From NCBI RefSeq assembly GCF_900100535.1, contig NZ_FNDG01000001.1, forward strand, positions 382,698 to 446,697: a stretch of DNA of 64,000 nucleotides, read 5' to 3'. The notes below the pieces were generated by a model. That model had not been told where the DNA came from. It did not search any database and worked only from the letters and a program-made list of their open reading frames with translations. Source of the stretch: Phytopseudomonas flavescens (GTDB taxonomy: Bacteria; Pseudomonadota; Gammaproteobacteria; Pseudomonadales; Pseudomonadaceae). A program made the position numbers and the translations under genes. Below are positions 16,533 to 24,805 of this stretch, in pieces (within the stretch, counting starts at the first letter, position 1; every line of letters starts with the position of its first letter).

Positions 16533-17920
16533 CAGGCCTGTCCCTTGAGCGAGTGCTTGAGTTCGACCCGCTTGATCGGGCCGACGATGAACAGAAAGGC
16601 GAAGATCGCCAGCACCGCGTTGGCGGCCACGTAGATCAGCGCCCAGTCGAACGAACCGGTGGTCTGCACCAGGTAACCGATGACGATGGGCGTGGTGATG
16701 CCGGCGGCGTTGGCGAAGGTGTTGAACAGGCCGCCTGCGAGCCCCGCCGCTTCCTTGGGCGAGGTGTCGGCGACCACGGTCCAGCCCAGGCTGCCGACCC
16801 CCTTGCCGAAGAACGCCAGGGTCATGAACAGCACCACCAGGGTCTGGCTGCCGTCGGCCCAGTTGCACAGCACGATGGACATCGACAGCAGCATGCCGAC
16901 CACGATCACCGACTTGCGGGCAAAGGTCACCGAATGTCCGCGCTTGAGCAGCCAGTCGGACACCAGGCCGCCCAGCACGCCGCCGAGGAAGCCGAACACC
17001 GCCGGGATCGCAGCGATGAAGCCGGCGTTCATGATCGGCATGTTCAAGCCCTTGATCAGGTAGATCGGGAACCAGGTGAGGAAGAAATAAACGATGGTGG
17101 TGATGCCAAACTGGCCGACGTACACGCCGAGCAGCATGCGGTTGCCCAGCAACTCCTTGAGGCAGGCCCAGGTATGCACCGGACTCTCGGCCTTGGTTGC
17201 CGGAGTGCTGTCGAGGTCGACCATGCCGCCGCCCTCGCGGATGTAGTCGATTTCGGCCTGACTGGCCCGAGGGTGACGGGTCGGAAAATGGAACAGCGCC
17301 ATCCAGCCCAGGGCGATGACGATGCCCAGCACGCCCATCACGAAGTAAGCGGCCGGCCAGCCGTGGGCGTGGGTCAGCCAGCCCATCAGTGGGGTGAATA
17401 CCACCGCCGCGGCGTATTGCGCCGAGTTGAAGATAGCTGAGGCCGTGGCCCGCTCCGACGACGGGAACCAGGCCGACACCACGCGGCTGTTGTTCGGGTA
17501 GGTGGGCCCTTCGGCCAGGCCGACGGCGATGCGCAGCACGAACAGGGCGACTATGGCCGAGCCGACCCCGAGAATGGGCACGAAGCCCTGGATCAGGGTG
17601 AAGAACGACCAGAGGAAAATGGCGAACCCGTAGACCCGCTTGGAGCCGAAGCGGTCGATCAGCCAGCCGCCGGGAATCTGCGCCAGCATGTAGGCCCAGG
17701 CGAAGGAAGAAAACAGGTAGCCCAGGGTGATCGCATCCATGCCCAGGGAGGACTGGATTTCAGTGCCGGTGATCGACAGGATCGCCCGGTCGGCATTGTT
17801 CAGCATCGACACGATGAACAGGATCGCGACGATCAGGTAACGCGTGTGGGTTCGCTTGCCGGTCGCGGCCGCAGCGTGGCTGAGGCCTTGTTCGCCGAGC
17901 GGGGTGCTCGATGATTTCAT
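16532..17920 (-). CDS. MFS transporter, organic-acid (anion:cation symporter) family
   Basis: 462 residues from ATG 17920 with GGAGAA upstream. Twelve membrane helices are visible in two sets of six with a central cytoplasmic loop. The first helix pair has NNADRAILS and the D-R-x-G-x-K/R loop (IDRFGSKRVYG), typical of the ACS family (glucarate, galactonate, phthalate-type carriers). It probably imports the carboxylic acid that the operon degrades. The gene is 85 bases after the SDR and overlaps the hydratase by one base. Confidence 0.9.
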   Translation of the reverse strand: MKSSSTPLGEQGLSHAAAATGKRTHTRYLIVAILFIVSMLNNADRAILSITGTEIQSSLGMDAITLGYLFSSFAWAYMLAQIPGGWLIDRFGSKRVYGFAIFLWSFFTLIQGFVPILGVGSAIVALFVLRIAVGLAEGPTYPNNSRVVSAWFPSSERATASAIFNSAQYAAAVVFTPLMGWLTHAHGWPAAYFVMGVLGIVIALGWMALFHFPTRHPRASQAEIDYIREGGGMVDLDSTPATKAESPVHTWACLKELLGNRMLLGVYVGQFGITTIVYFFLTWFPIYLIKGLNMPIMNAGFIAAIPAVFGFLGGVLGGLVSDWLLKRGHSVTFARKSVIVVGMLLSMSIVLCNWADGSQTLVVLFMTLAFFGKGVGSLGWTVVADTSPKEAAGLAGGLFNTFANAAGITTPIVIGYLVQTTGSFDWALIYVAANAVLAIFAFLFIVGPIKRVELKHSLKGQA

Positions 17921-18005
17921 GGGAGTTTCTCCGCTTTCTTGTTGTTGTTCTGGAGCCGTTTGCAACGGTGCCTCCGTGCGTGGCGAAGGCACCGCCACAA
18001 CGGGC

Positions 18006-18755
18006 TTAACCGTAGCGTCCGCCAGTCACGTGCAAGGTCTCGCCGGTGATGAAACCGGCGCGCTCCGAGGCCAGGAAGGCCACCGCATCTGCGATGTCTT
18101 CCGGCTGGCCGGTGCGGCGCAGCGGGCAGGCGTTGATCGCGGCTTCCTTGATCTTCTCGAAGTGGCCGAGGGAGCGAACGGCTTCGGTCTCGACGAAGCC
18201 CGGCGCCACGGCGTTGACCGTGATGTTGTAGCGCCCTTCCTCCAAGGACAGCGCCCGGGTCAAGCCGAGGATGCCGGCCTTGGCGGCCGAGTAGTTGGCC
18301 TGGCCGGGGTTGCCCAGGTAGGCACGCGAGGAGATGTTGACGATGCGCCCGCCGCGCTGCTCGATGAAGTGAGGCATCACCGCCTTGCTGGTCAGGTAGG
18401 CGGCCTTGAGGATCACCGCGATGACCTGATCCCAGTCGTCTTCGCTCATCTTGGTCAGCAGGCCATCGCGGGGAAAGCCGGCGTTGTTGACCAGGATGTG
18501 GATGCCGCCGAAGGTCTCGACGGTCTGCTGCACCAACGCTTCGACCTGATCCTTGCGGGTGATGTCGGCGAGGACCGCTACGGCCTGCAGGCCTTCGGCG
18601 CGGATCGCCTCGGCCGTGGCATTAGCGCCATCGGCACTGATGTCGGTGATCACCACCTTGCAGCCCTCGCGGGCCAGGCGCCAGGCCGTGGCCGCGCCCA
18701 GGCCCCGCGCCGAGCCGGTGACCAGGGCGACCTTGTCGTTGAGTCCGAGATCCAT
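18006..18755 (-). CDS. SDR-family oxidoreductase (FabG-like, 3-hydroxyacyl-CoA dehydrogenase/3-oxoacyl reductase)
   Basis: 249 residues with the classical short-chain dehydrogenase pattern: cofactor motif TGSARGLG near residue 12, NNAG, the catalytic Ser in NISSRAYLG and YSAAK with Tyr and Lys, and PGFVET. In this setting it most probably oxidises a 3-hydroxyacyl-CoA to the 3-oxo form for the thiolase. Cofactor preference is not decided: an acidic residue after the second strand (TDIS) hints at NAD. It lies 45 bases after the second MaoC gene. Confidence 0.9.
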   Translation of the reverse strand: MDLGLNDKVALVTGSARGLGAATAWRLAREGCKVVITDISADGANATAEAIRAEGLQAVAVLADITRKDQVEALVQQTVETFGGIHILVNNAGFPRDGLLTKMSEDDWDQVIAVILKAAYLTSKAVMPHFIEQRGGRIVNISSRAYLGNPGQANYSAAKAGILGLTRALSLEEGRYNITVNAVAPGFVETEAVRSLGHFEKIKEAAINACPLRRTGQPEDIADAVAFLASERAGFITGETLHVTGGRYG

Positions 18756-18800
18756 AACCGTTCCTCTTGTTGTTTGCGTGTTCGGAATAGGCCGCCGGGT

Positions 18801-19664
18801 TCAACCCGGCGACAGCGTCATGTGCCCGGCGTTGAGGACCATCACACCGCGCTCCAGGGCGCTGCAGCGAAACGACACCCGCTCGCCATCGACCCAGAAC
18901 TCGGTGCGCAGGGTCTCGCCCGGATAGAAAGGCGCGCTGAAGCGCACGCCGAGCCCGTGCACGCGCGCATCTTCGTAGCTCAGGACACTGCGCAGCAGCG
19001 CATGCACGGCCACCCCTAGGGTGCACAGGCCATGCAGGATGGGGCGTTCGAAGCCGGCCGCCCGGGCAACGGCGGGCTCGGCATGCAACGGGTTGTAGTC
19101 GCCGTTGAGCCGATACAGCAGCGCCGCCTGAGGCAAGGTTGGCAGATCGCACACCCCGTCGGCCGGCCGTTCAGGCAGCCTGTACGGAGCCGGCACAGGC
19201 CCGCTCGGCCCGCCGAAACCACCATCGCCGCGCAACAGGCTGACCTGGTTGACGGTCGCCAGCAGTTCGCCCGTGGTCGCCTCGACCACGCGCCGTTCCT
19301 GATAGAGCAGCGCGCCCTTGTCGCGGCCTTTGTCGATGATCCGGGTGATGCGGTTGTGACCGATCACCGTGCCGGCGACCGGCAGCGGCCGATGCACAAT
19401 CATCGATTGCTCGGCATGCACCAGGCGCCGCCAGTCGATGCCGGTATCCGCTTCGCGCGCCCAGAATCCCGGATAACCAAGGACCATCGGCAAGGTCGGG
19501 AACGCCCGCTGCCCCTCTTCGAATACATAGGGCAACTGCCGAGGATCGGCGGCCTGGCTGCCGACACCCAGTGACAGCGCGTAGAGCATGCTGTCGCGGG
19601 CAGTGAAACGATGCTCGACAGGGGCGAACGGCCTGTCGAGCAGGGCCTGATAATCGATGGCCAT
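18801..19664 (-). CDS. MaoC-like (R)-specific enoyl-CoA hydratase, double hot-dog
   Basis: 287 residues. The N-terminal half (AEQSMIVHRPLPVAG) is a catalytically inactive hot dog. The C-terminal half has the hydratase-2 motif LNGDYNPLHAEPAVARAAGF with Asp and His, then ILHGLCTLG. This is the arrangement of eukaryotic MFE-2 hydratase 2 domains. It would make (R)-3-hydroxyacyl-CoA from 2-enoyl-CoA, with the SDR as its partner dehydrogenase. It starts 1 base after the ligase stop, so the two are coupled. It is a separate branch from the MaoC gene at 15669-16532. Confidence 0.88.
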   Translation of the reverse strand: MAIDYQALLDRPFAPVEHRFTARDSMLYALSLGVGSQAADPRQLPYVFEEGQRAFPTLPMVLGYPGFWAREADTGIDWRRLVHAEQSMIVHRPLPVAGTVIGHNRITRIIDKGRDKGALLYQERRVVEATTGELLATVNQVSLLRGDGGFGGPSGPVPAPYRLPERPADGVCDLPTLPQAALLYRLNGDYNPLHAEPAVARAAGFERPILHGLCTLGVAVHALLRSVLSYEDARVHGLGVRFSAPFYPGETLRTEFWVDGERVSFRCSALERGVMVLNAGHMTLSPG

Positions 19665-19665
19665 C

Positions 19666-21774
19666 TCAGGCCTCCCGACCGATCAGCAGCGCGTCCAGGG
19701 CAAACGCACCCTGCCCTTGCTCCAGCGCCACCACCGGGTTGAGGTCGATGGCCTGCAAGGTATCGGCGTTGGCCGCAGCGAAGCGCGAAACGTTCACCAG
19801 CAGCTCGGCGATAGCGTCGATATCCACCGCCGGCTTGCCGCGAAAACCGGCCAGCAGCGCGTGGCCCTTGATCTCGCCGATCATGCGCAGCGCCTCGGCC
19901 TTGTCGAAGGGTGCGACGCGGAACGACACGTCCTTGAACAGCTCGGTGAAGATACCGCCCAGGCCGAACATCACCACCGGGCCGAACGCCGGATCGTGGT
20001 TGACGCCGATGATGGTCTCGACGCCCTTGCGTGCCATCGGCGTGATCAGCACGCCCTCCACCCGCGCATCGGGGCAGGCCTGGGCAGCGCGCTCACGGAG
20101 CAGCTCATAGGCATCGCGCGCCGCAGCCGTATCGCTGATCGAGAGCACCACACCACCGATTTCGGTTTTATGCAGGATGTCTGGCGAGACGATCTTCATG
20201 GCCACCGGGAAGCCCATGGCGGCGGCCACTTCGCCCGCACGGTCGGCGCTGTCGACCAGTTCGGTCGGCAGGAACGGCACGCCCACCTCACGCAACACGC
20301 GCTGGGCACTCATCTCCGACAGCATGCCCTGCCCGGCCAACAGCCTGACGCTACTGACATTTTGCGTCGCCAGCGCCGGGCGCTCGAAGCCTTCGCGCAA
20401 ACTGGCCAGGGCACCGATGGCCCGGGCGGCACGCTCGGAGTCGTCGTAGACCAGGAAGCCGGCATCCTCGTAAGCCTTCACCACTTCGGGGCGCGCTTCC
20501 ATGCACAGCACGGTCGGGCGGTCGAGAAAAGCTTCGGTGCCAGCCTGGATGGCGGCCTTGATCCGGGTGCCGAAGGTCGGCGAATCGGGCAGCATGGTGA
20601 AGGAGCCGATGATGCTGTCATAACCGCCGTCGGCGTACATCACCTCGAAGGTGCGGGTGATCAGGCTCATGTCGTTGAGCCAGCCGGCCGTGGTGTCGCA
20701 GGGATTGTCGTCGCTGCCCATGGGGTTGATGTCACGCAGCTTGGCCCGTGCGCCCTCGGGCAGGCTGGACACATCCAGGTCGTTGCGCTCGGCGGCATCG
20801 CACAGCTGGATACCGAAGCCGCCCGACACGGTGATGATGCCCAGGCGGCGGCTGCGCGGATAATTGCCGCGGCTGGCGGCATAGGCCACGTCGACCTGCT
20901 CCTGGGTGGTGCGCGCGCGGTACACGCCGTACTGACGGAACAGGCCGTCGTAGAGCGTATCGGCGCCCGCCAGGCTGGCGGTGTGGGATTGTGCCGCCAC
21001 CGCCCCCTTGCTGGAGTCGCCGACCTTCATGAAGATAACCGCCTTGCGCCGCTCATGAGCCACACGCAGCGCATTGCGGAAGCTTTCACCATCCCGTGCG
21101 CCTTCTGCATAAGCGACGATCACGGAGACGTCGTCCTGCTCGGCCAGCCAGCGGATGCAGTCGGCAACGTCGACATCCATCTCGTTGCCGGTGGAAATCC
21201 AGTAGCCGATGCCGATGTTGCGCTTGCGACAGAGGTAGGCGACGTGCCCGCCATAGGCACCACTCTGGCTGACGATGGCCACCGGCCCAGGCGTCGGCAG
21301 TTCCTCGTCGAAGGCGCTGCTGAACGTACCGACGAAACCGCTGTACGCGTTGAGCAGCCCCAGGCAGTTCGGCCCCAGCAGGCGCAAGTTGCCCTGCAAG
21401 GCGATGGCCTTGAGTTCCTGCTGCAATTGCTCGCCTTGTTCGCCGGTTTCGGCGAAACCGGCGGCGTAGATCACCGCTGCGCCGACGCCCTTGGCGATGC
21501 AATCGAGCAAGGCCTGCTTGAGCAGCGCCGAAGGCAGGCAGATCAGGGCGATATCGGGAACGTCGGGCAGCGCCTGCATCGAGGCGTAGGCCTTGTGGCC
21601 CTGCACGTCGTCGCGCTTGTTGTTGACCGGGTAGATCGCGCCCTGGTAACCGGCCTTGAGCAGGTAATGCAGGGCACGGCCAGAGATGCGGGCGGTGTCG
21701 TTGGAGGCGCCGAGGATGGCGACGGAACGCGGGCGGAATACTTTCTCGAGAGCGTCAGCGATAGCTGATGACAT
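19666..21774 (-). CDS. ADP-forming acyl-CoA synthetase (fused acetate-CoA ligase alpha+beta type)
   Basis: 702 residues from ATG 21774, with GGAG six bases upstream. The N-terminal part is a CoA-binding Rossmann domain (RPRSVAILGASNDTARISGR, read as SVAILGAS and following). It is followed by succinyl-CoA-ligase-like domains with the phospho-His motif QSHTASLAG. The C-terminal third is an ATP-grasp domain (GFPVAMKIVSPDILHKTEIGG). These enzymes join an organic acid to CoA with ATP to ADP and phosphate. It is the first gene of the operon and is the obvious activating enzyme for the imported acid. No acetyltransferase (PatZ) domain is attached. Confidence 0.88.
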   Translation of the reverse strand: MSSAIADALEKVFRPRSVAILGASNDTARISGRALHYLLKAGYQGAIYPVNNKRDDVQGHKAYASMQALPDVPDIALICLPSALLKQALLDCIAKGVGAAVIYAAGFAETGEQGEQLQQELKAIALQGNLRLLGPNCLGLLNAYSGFVGTFSSAFDEELPTPGPVAIVSQSGAYGGHVAYLCRKRNIGIGYWISTGNEMDVDVADCIRWLAEQDDVSVIVAYAEGARDGESFRNALRVAHERRKAVIFMKVGDSSKGAVAAQSHTASLAGADTLYDGLFRQYGVYRARTTQEQVDVAYAASRGNYPRSRRLGIITVSGGFGIQLCDAAERNDLDVSSLPEGARAKLRDINPMGSDDNPCDTTAGWLNDMSLITRTFEVMYADGGYDSIIGSFTMLPDSPTFGTRIKAAIQAGTEAFLDRPTVLCMEARPEVVKAYEDAGFLVYDDSERAARAIGALASLREGFERPALATQNVSSVRLLAGQGMLSEMSAQRVLREVGVPFLPTELVDSADRAGEVAAAMGFPVAMKIVSPDILHKTEIGGVVLSISDTAAARDAYELLRERAAQACPDARVEGVLITPMARKGVETIIGVNHDPAFGPVVMFGLGGIFTELFKDVSFRVAPFDKAEALRMIGEIKGHALLAGFRGKPAVDIDAIAELLVNVSRFAAANADTLQAIDLNPVVALEQGQGAFALDALLIGREA

Positions 21775-21855
21775 GACAGTCTCCACATTGTTGTTTTTGT
21801 ATCGAGCGACGAGGCTCGTTGTGGGAAAAGACTGCCACGGAGAAACAGGCTGTGT

Positions 21856-21893
21856 AGTATTAAATACTGATTGCCTGATACGAATGGAGTATC
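21856..21893. promoter_or_regulatory. Candidate LysR operator pair between divergent genes
   Basis: Two inverted repeats lie in the 122-base divergent gap: AGTAT-N3-ATACT at 21856-21868 and GATAC-N7-GTATC at 21877-21893. Their centres are 23 bases apart, about two helix turns, as expected for a LysR recognition/activation site pair. The second one covers the ribosome site of the LysR gene (GGAG at 21886-21889), which would allow self-repression. Confidence 0.55.
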
Positions 21894-21896
21894 ACC

Positions 21897-22826
21897 GTGG
21901 AGATTCGCCAGCTGCAGCAATTCGTCGTGCTCGCCGAGACGCTCAACTTTCGCGCGGCGGCCGAACGGCTGTTCATGAGCCAGCCGCCATTGTCGGTGTC
22001 GATCCGCAAGCTGGAGGATGAGATCGGCGTGAAGCTGTTCAGCCGCACCACCCACGCCGTGCAATTGACCCGCGAAGGCGAAGCGGTGCTGGAGTCGGCG
22101 CGGCAGACGCTATTCCATGCCCAAGAGGTGGCGCGTATCGCCCGTTCCACCGCGGCCGGGCTGTCCGGCATCCTGCGGATCGGCTTCGTCGGTTCGGCGA
22201 AGAACGCGTTACTGCCCAAGCTGCTGCCGTCGTTCCGCGACAACTACCCCAACGTGGTGATGACCTGCACCGAAGAGAGCAATACCTGGATCATCAGTGC
22301 CCTGGAACAGCACCGCATCGATGTCGGCATCGTGCGCGTACCGCTGACCCGGCGTAGCCAGATCGAATACCTGGTCATCGAACGCGATCGCTTCGTCGCC
22401 GCCCTGCCCGCCCGCCATCCGCTGACCGCGAAGCACGACCTGACCCTCGCCGACCTCGCCGAACAGCCGTTCATCCATTACACCGCCAACGTCGTGCCTG
22501 GCCTGCACTCGCTGGTCAGCCTGCTGTTCGAGGAAGCCGGCATCTTCCCGCGCGTGGCACAGGAGGCGGTGCAGGTGCAGACCGTGCTGTTTCTCGTCGC
22601 CAGCGGCCTGGGCGTTGCCCTGGTTCCCGGCAATGCCGCCTTGCGCTCGCTTGAAAATGTGGTCTTCCGCAGCCTCGCGCCGCTACCCGGCCAGGCGTCG
22701 ATCGGCCTGGCGCTGGCCTTCAACCCGAACTACGAGACGGCCGTCGCCAAACGCTTTCGCGAGTTGGCCGAGGCGCAATCAGGCGAACCCTCGCTACCGC
22801 CAGCACCCGGTCGTATCCCTCGCTGA
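21897..22826 (+). CDS. LysR-family regulator of the CoA-thioester catabolic operon
   Basis: 309 residues from GTG 21897 (GGAG 8 bases before). The N-terminal winged helix-turn-helix (RQLQQFVVLAETLNFRAAAERL, of which LNFRAAAERLFMSQPPLS is the recognition region) is followed by a two-lobed effector domain (VGIVRVPLTRR, LVASGLGVALVPGN). The type is that of the CatR/BenM/HcaR-like group, which senses organic acids or CoA-pathway intermediates. It is divergent from the nine-gene operon and most probably controls it. Confidence 0.9.
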   Translation: MEIRQLQQFVVLAETLNFRAAAERLFMSQPPLSVSIRKLEDEIGVKLFSRTTHAVQLTREGEAVLESARQTLFHAQEVARIARSTAAGLSGILRIGFVGSAKNALLPKLLPSFRDNYPNVVMTCTEESNTWIISALEQHRIDVGIVRVPLTRRSQIEYLVIERDRFVAALPARHPLTAKHDLTLADLAEQPFIHYTANVVPGLHSLVSLLFEEAGIFPRVAQEAVQVQTVLFLVASGLGVALVPGNAALRSLENVVFRSLAPLPGQASIGLALAFNPNYETAVAKRFRELAEAQSGEPSLPPAPGRIPR

Positions 22827-22993
22827 CCTGTCCCGTCGCACTCTCTGTCAAGAGTCCTGTCCTGGTCTGGATCCGGAAAGGACATGCGTCAGGACTGCAC
22901 CGAACGGTAGAAATGCAGTGAGGTGGGATTGGAAAAGCGAATGCCAGCGAGGTACTGAAACAGCGCGGCCGGGAGGGTTCTGGGTAGAATTCA

Positions 22994-23021
22994 GAAAAAG
23001 AAAAAGCGGCCATAGGCCGCT
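22994..23021 (-). terminator. Terminator of the tRNA-Val/Asp/Asp operon
   Basis: On the minus strand AGCGGCC-TAT-GGCCGCT forms a perfect 7-pair stem followed at once by TTTTCTTTTTC. It lies 49 bases past the last tRNA-Asp. Confidence 0.88.
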
Positions 23022-23069
23022 ATTTTCTTCGGCTCCCAGGCGTTCGGTGGAACACCATGGAAGCCAATA

Positions 23070-23146
23070 TGGCGCAGCGGACGGGACTCGAACCCGCGAC
23101 CCCCGGCGTGACAGGCCGGTATTCTAACCGACTGAACTACCGCTGC
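23070..23146 (-). tRNA. tRNA-Asp (GTC), copy 2
   Basis: 77 bases including an encoded CCA. The acceptor stem is GCAGCGG/CCGCTGC, the anticodon loop reads CTGTCAC (GTC), and the T arm is GCGGGTTCGAGTCCCGT. It is identical to the copy at 23240-23316, 93 bases away. Confidence 0.97.
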
Positions 23147-23239
23147 GTGTCGGTGGACTTGCGTCCGGACAACTCGTGCATCGCAGATGCGAAATATGCT
23201 TGTGCATCACATGCCAGACAACGTCGTGCATGGAAAATA

Positions 23240-23316
23240 TGGCGCAGCGGACGGGACTCGAACCCGCGACCCCCGGCGTGACAGGCCGGTATTCTAACCG
23301 ACTGAACTACCGCTGC
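23240..23316 (-). tRNA. tRNA-Asp (GTC), copy 1
   Basis: Same 77-base sequence as the other copy, with anticodon loop CTGTCAC and encoded CCA. It is the middle gene of the tRNA operon. The short leaders before both copies share a GTCCACCGAC word, a sign of tandem duplication. Confidence 0.97.
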
Positions 23317-23351
23317 GCGTCGGTGGACTTTCGTCCGATCTCTCAAGGGAA

Positions 23352-23427
23352 TGGTGGGTGATGACGGGATCGAACCGCCGACCCTCTGCTTGTAAGGCAG
23401 ATGCTCTCCCGGCTGAGCTAATCACCC
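23352..23427 (-). tRNA. tRNA-Val (TAC)
   Basis: 76 bases with encoded CCA. The acceptor stem is GGGTGAT/ATCACCC, the anticodon loop is CTTACAA (TAC) and the D arm is TTAGCTCAGCCGGGAGAGC. First gene of the operon, just downstream of its promoter. Confidence 0.97.
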
Positions 23428-23447
23428 ATTGCCTTGTGAGGCCGCGA

Positions 23448-23476
23448 AATTTACGCGGGGGCCGAACCTAAGTCAA
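23448..23476 (-). promoter_or_regulatory. Sigma-70 promoter of the tRNA operon
   Basis: On the minus strand TTGACT, a 17-base spacer and TAAATT are followed by the GC-rich discriminator TCGCGGC and, about 20 bases on, the tRNA-Val 5' end. A GC-rich discriminator is the known mark of promoters under stringent (ppGpp/DksA) control. The spacer is also half of a GC-rich hairpin (23455-23484) that has a T-run on the plus side. Confidence 0.75.
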
Positions 23477-23509
23477 GGCCCCGCTTCATTTTTTTCAAAA
23501 ATAATGGTT

Positions 23510-24721
23510 TTACAGCGCCGCCAGACCACGGGCCAGATCGGCTTTCAGATCGGCCACGTCTTCCAGGCCGACGGCAACCCGGATCAGGCTGTCGCGAATG
23601 CCCGCATTGGCACGCTCCTGTGGCGAAAGGCGGCCGTGAGAGGTGGTCGCAGGATGGGCGATGGTGGTCTTGGTATCGCCCAGGTTGGTGGTGATGGAAA
23701 TCACCCGCGTGGCATCGATGAAACGCCAGGCGCCCTCCTTGCCTCCCTTGACCTCGAAGCTCACCACGGCGCCGAAGGCGCTCTGCTGACGCGCTGCCAG
23801 CTCATGCTGAGGGTGGCTGGCGAGACCGGCGTAATACACCTGCTCGATACCGTCCTGCTGCTCCAGCCACTGGGCGAGTGCCAGGGCGCTGGCACAGTGA
23901 GCCTGCATGCGAATGCGCAGGGTCTCCAGCCCCTTGAGGAAGATCCAGGCGTTGAACGGGCTTAGGGTCGGGCCTGCGGTACGCAGGAAACCCACGACGT
24001 CGGTCATCAGCTTGGCGCTACCGGCCACCACGCCACCCATGGCGCGGCCCTGGCCGTCGATGAACTTGGTCGCCGAGTGCATGACGATGTCCGCACCGAG
24101 CTTCAGCGGCTGCTGCAGCGCGGGCGTGCAGAAGCAATTGTCCACGGCCAGCAGCGCGCCACGCTCGTGGGCAATCTGCGCCAATGCGGCGATGTCCACC
24201 AGTTCGGCCAGCGGATTGGAGGGTGACTCGACGAACAGCAGCCTGGTATTGGGCTTGAATGCGGCTGACCAGGCCTGCAGGTCGGCCAATGGCACGTAGT
24301 CGACCTGAACGCCGAAGCGCTTCAGGTACTTCTCGAACAGGCTGATGGTCGAGCCGAATACGCTGCGCGACACCAGCACGTGATCGCCGGCACTGCACAG
24401 GCTCATGACGATGGACAGGATCGCCGACATGCCCGAGGCGGTTGCGACGGCCTGCTCGGCCCCTTCCATCGCCGCGATGCGCTCCTCGAAGGCCCGCACC
24501 GTGGGGTTGGTGTAACGCGAATAGACATTGCCCGGTACTTCGCCGGCGAAGCGCGCCGCCGCATCGGCGGCGGTGCGGAACACATAGCTGGAGGTGGTGA
24601 ACAGTGCTTCGCTGTGCTCGCCCTCGGGCGTGCGGTGCTGTCCGGCACGTACCGCCAGGGTGTCGAAACCTGCACCTTCCAGATCGCTGTTGAGTCGACC
24701 TGCATCCCATTCCCGTGTCAT
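23510..24721 (-). CDS. metZ: O-succinylhomoserine sulfhydrylase
   Basis: 403 residues from ATG 24721, the length of the Pseudomonas enzyme. It is a PLP enzyme of the Cys/Met metabolism family: YSRYTNPTV (phosphate-binding Tyr/Arg of the neighbouring subunit), ATASGMSAI, the DNCFCTPALQ segment with the PLP-contacting Asp, and the PLP Lys in HSATKFIDGQG. It makes homocysteine directly from O-succinylhomoserine and sulfide in methionine synthesis. It lies 84 bases after purF, a gap that contains a perfect GC hairpin (24747-24765) without a T-run. Confidence 0.93.
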   Translation of the reverse strand: MTREWDAGRLNSDLEGAGFDTLAVRAGQHRTPEGEHSEALFTTSSYVFRTAADAAARFAGEVPGNVYSRYTNPTVRAFEERIAAMEGAEQAVATASGMSAILSIVMSLCSAGDHVLVSRSVFGSTISLFEKYLKRFGVQVDYVPLADLQAWSAAFKPNTRLLFVESPSNPLAELVDIAALAQIAHERGALLAVDNCFCTPALQQPLKLGADIVMHSATKFIDGQGRAMGGVVAGSAKLMTDVVGFLRTAGPTLSPFNAWIFLKGLETLRIRMQAHCASALALAQWLEQQDGIEQVYYAGLASHPQHELAARQQSAFGAVVSFEVKGGKEGAWRFIDATRVISITTNLGDTKTTIAHPATTSHGRLSPQERANAGIRDSLIRVAVGLEDVADLKADLARGLAAL

Positions 24722-24805
24722 ATCGCGTCCTCGTCCGGAAACCAGTCCGGGCCACATGGGCCCGGTTATCAATATTTCAGCGCTCGGCGCTCGGCCGCTT
24801 GCAAC

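Noticed and set aside
19657..21768. A 703-codon plus-strand frame opposite the ADP-forming ligase
   Set aside because: The translation is His/Asp/Gly-rich without domains, while the minus-strand gene has clear CoA-binding and ATP-grasp motifs.
23057..23361. Short open frames across the tRNA region
   Set aside because: They run through tRNA-Asp and tRNA-Val sequence and repeat tRNA-derived residues; not genes.
24747..24765. Perfect GC hairpin between purF and metZ
   Set aside because: CCGGGCC-N5-GGCCCGG has no T-run, so it is not called a terminator; no riboswitch core was seen.
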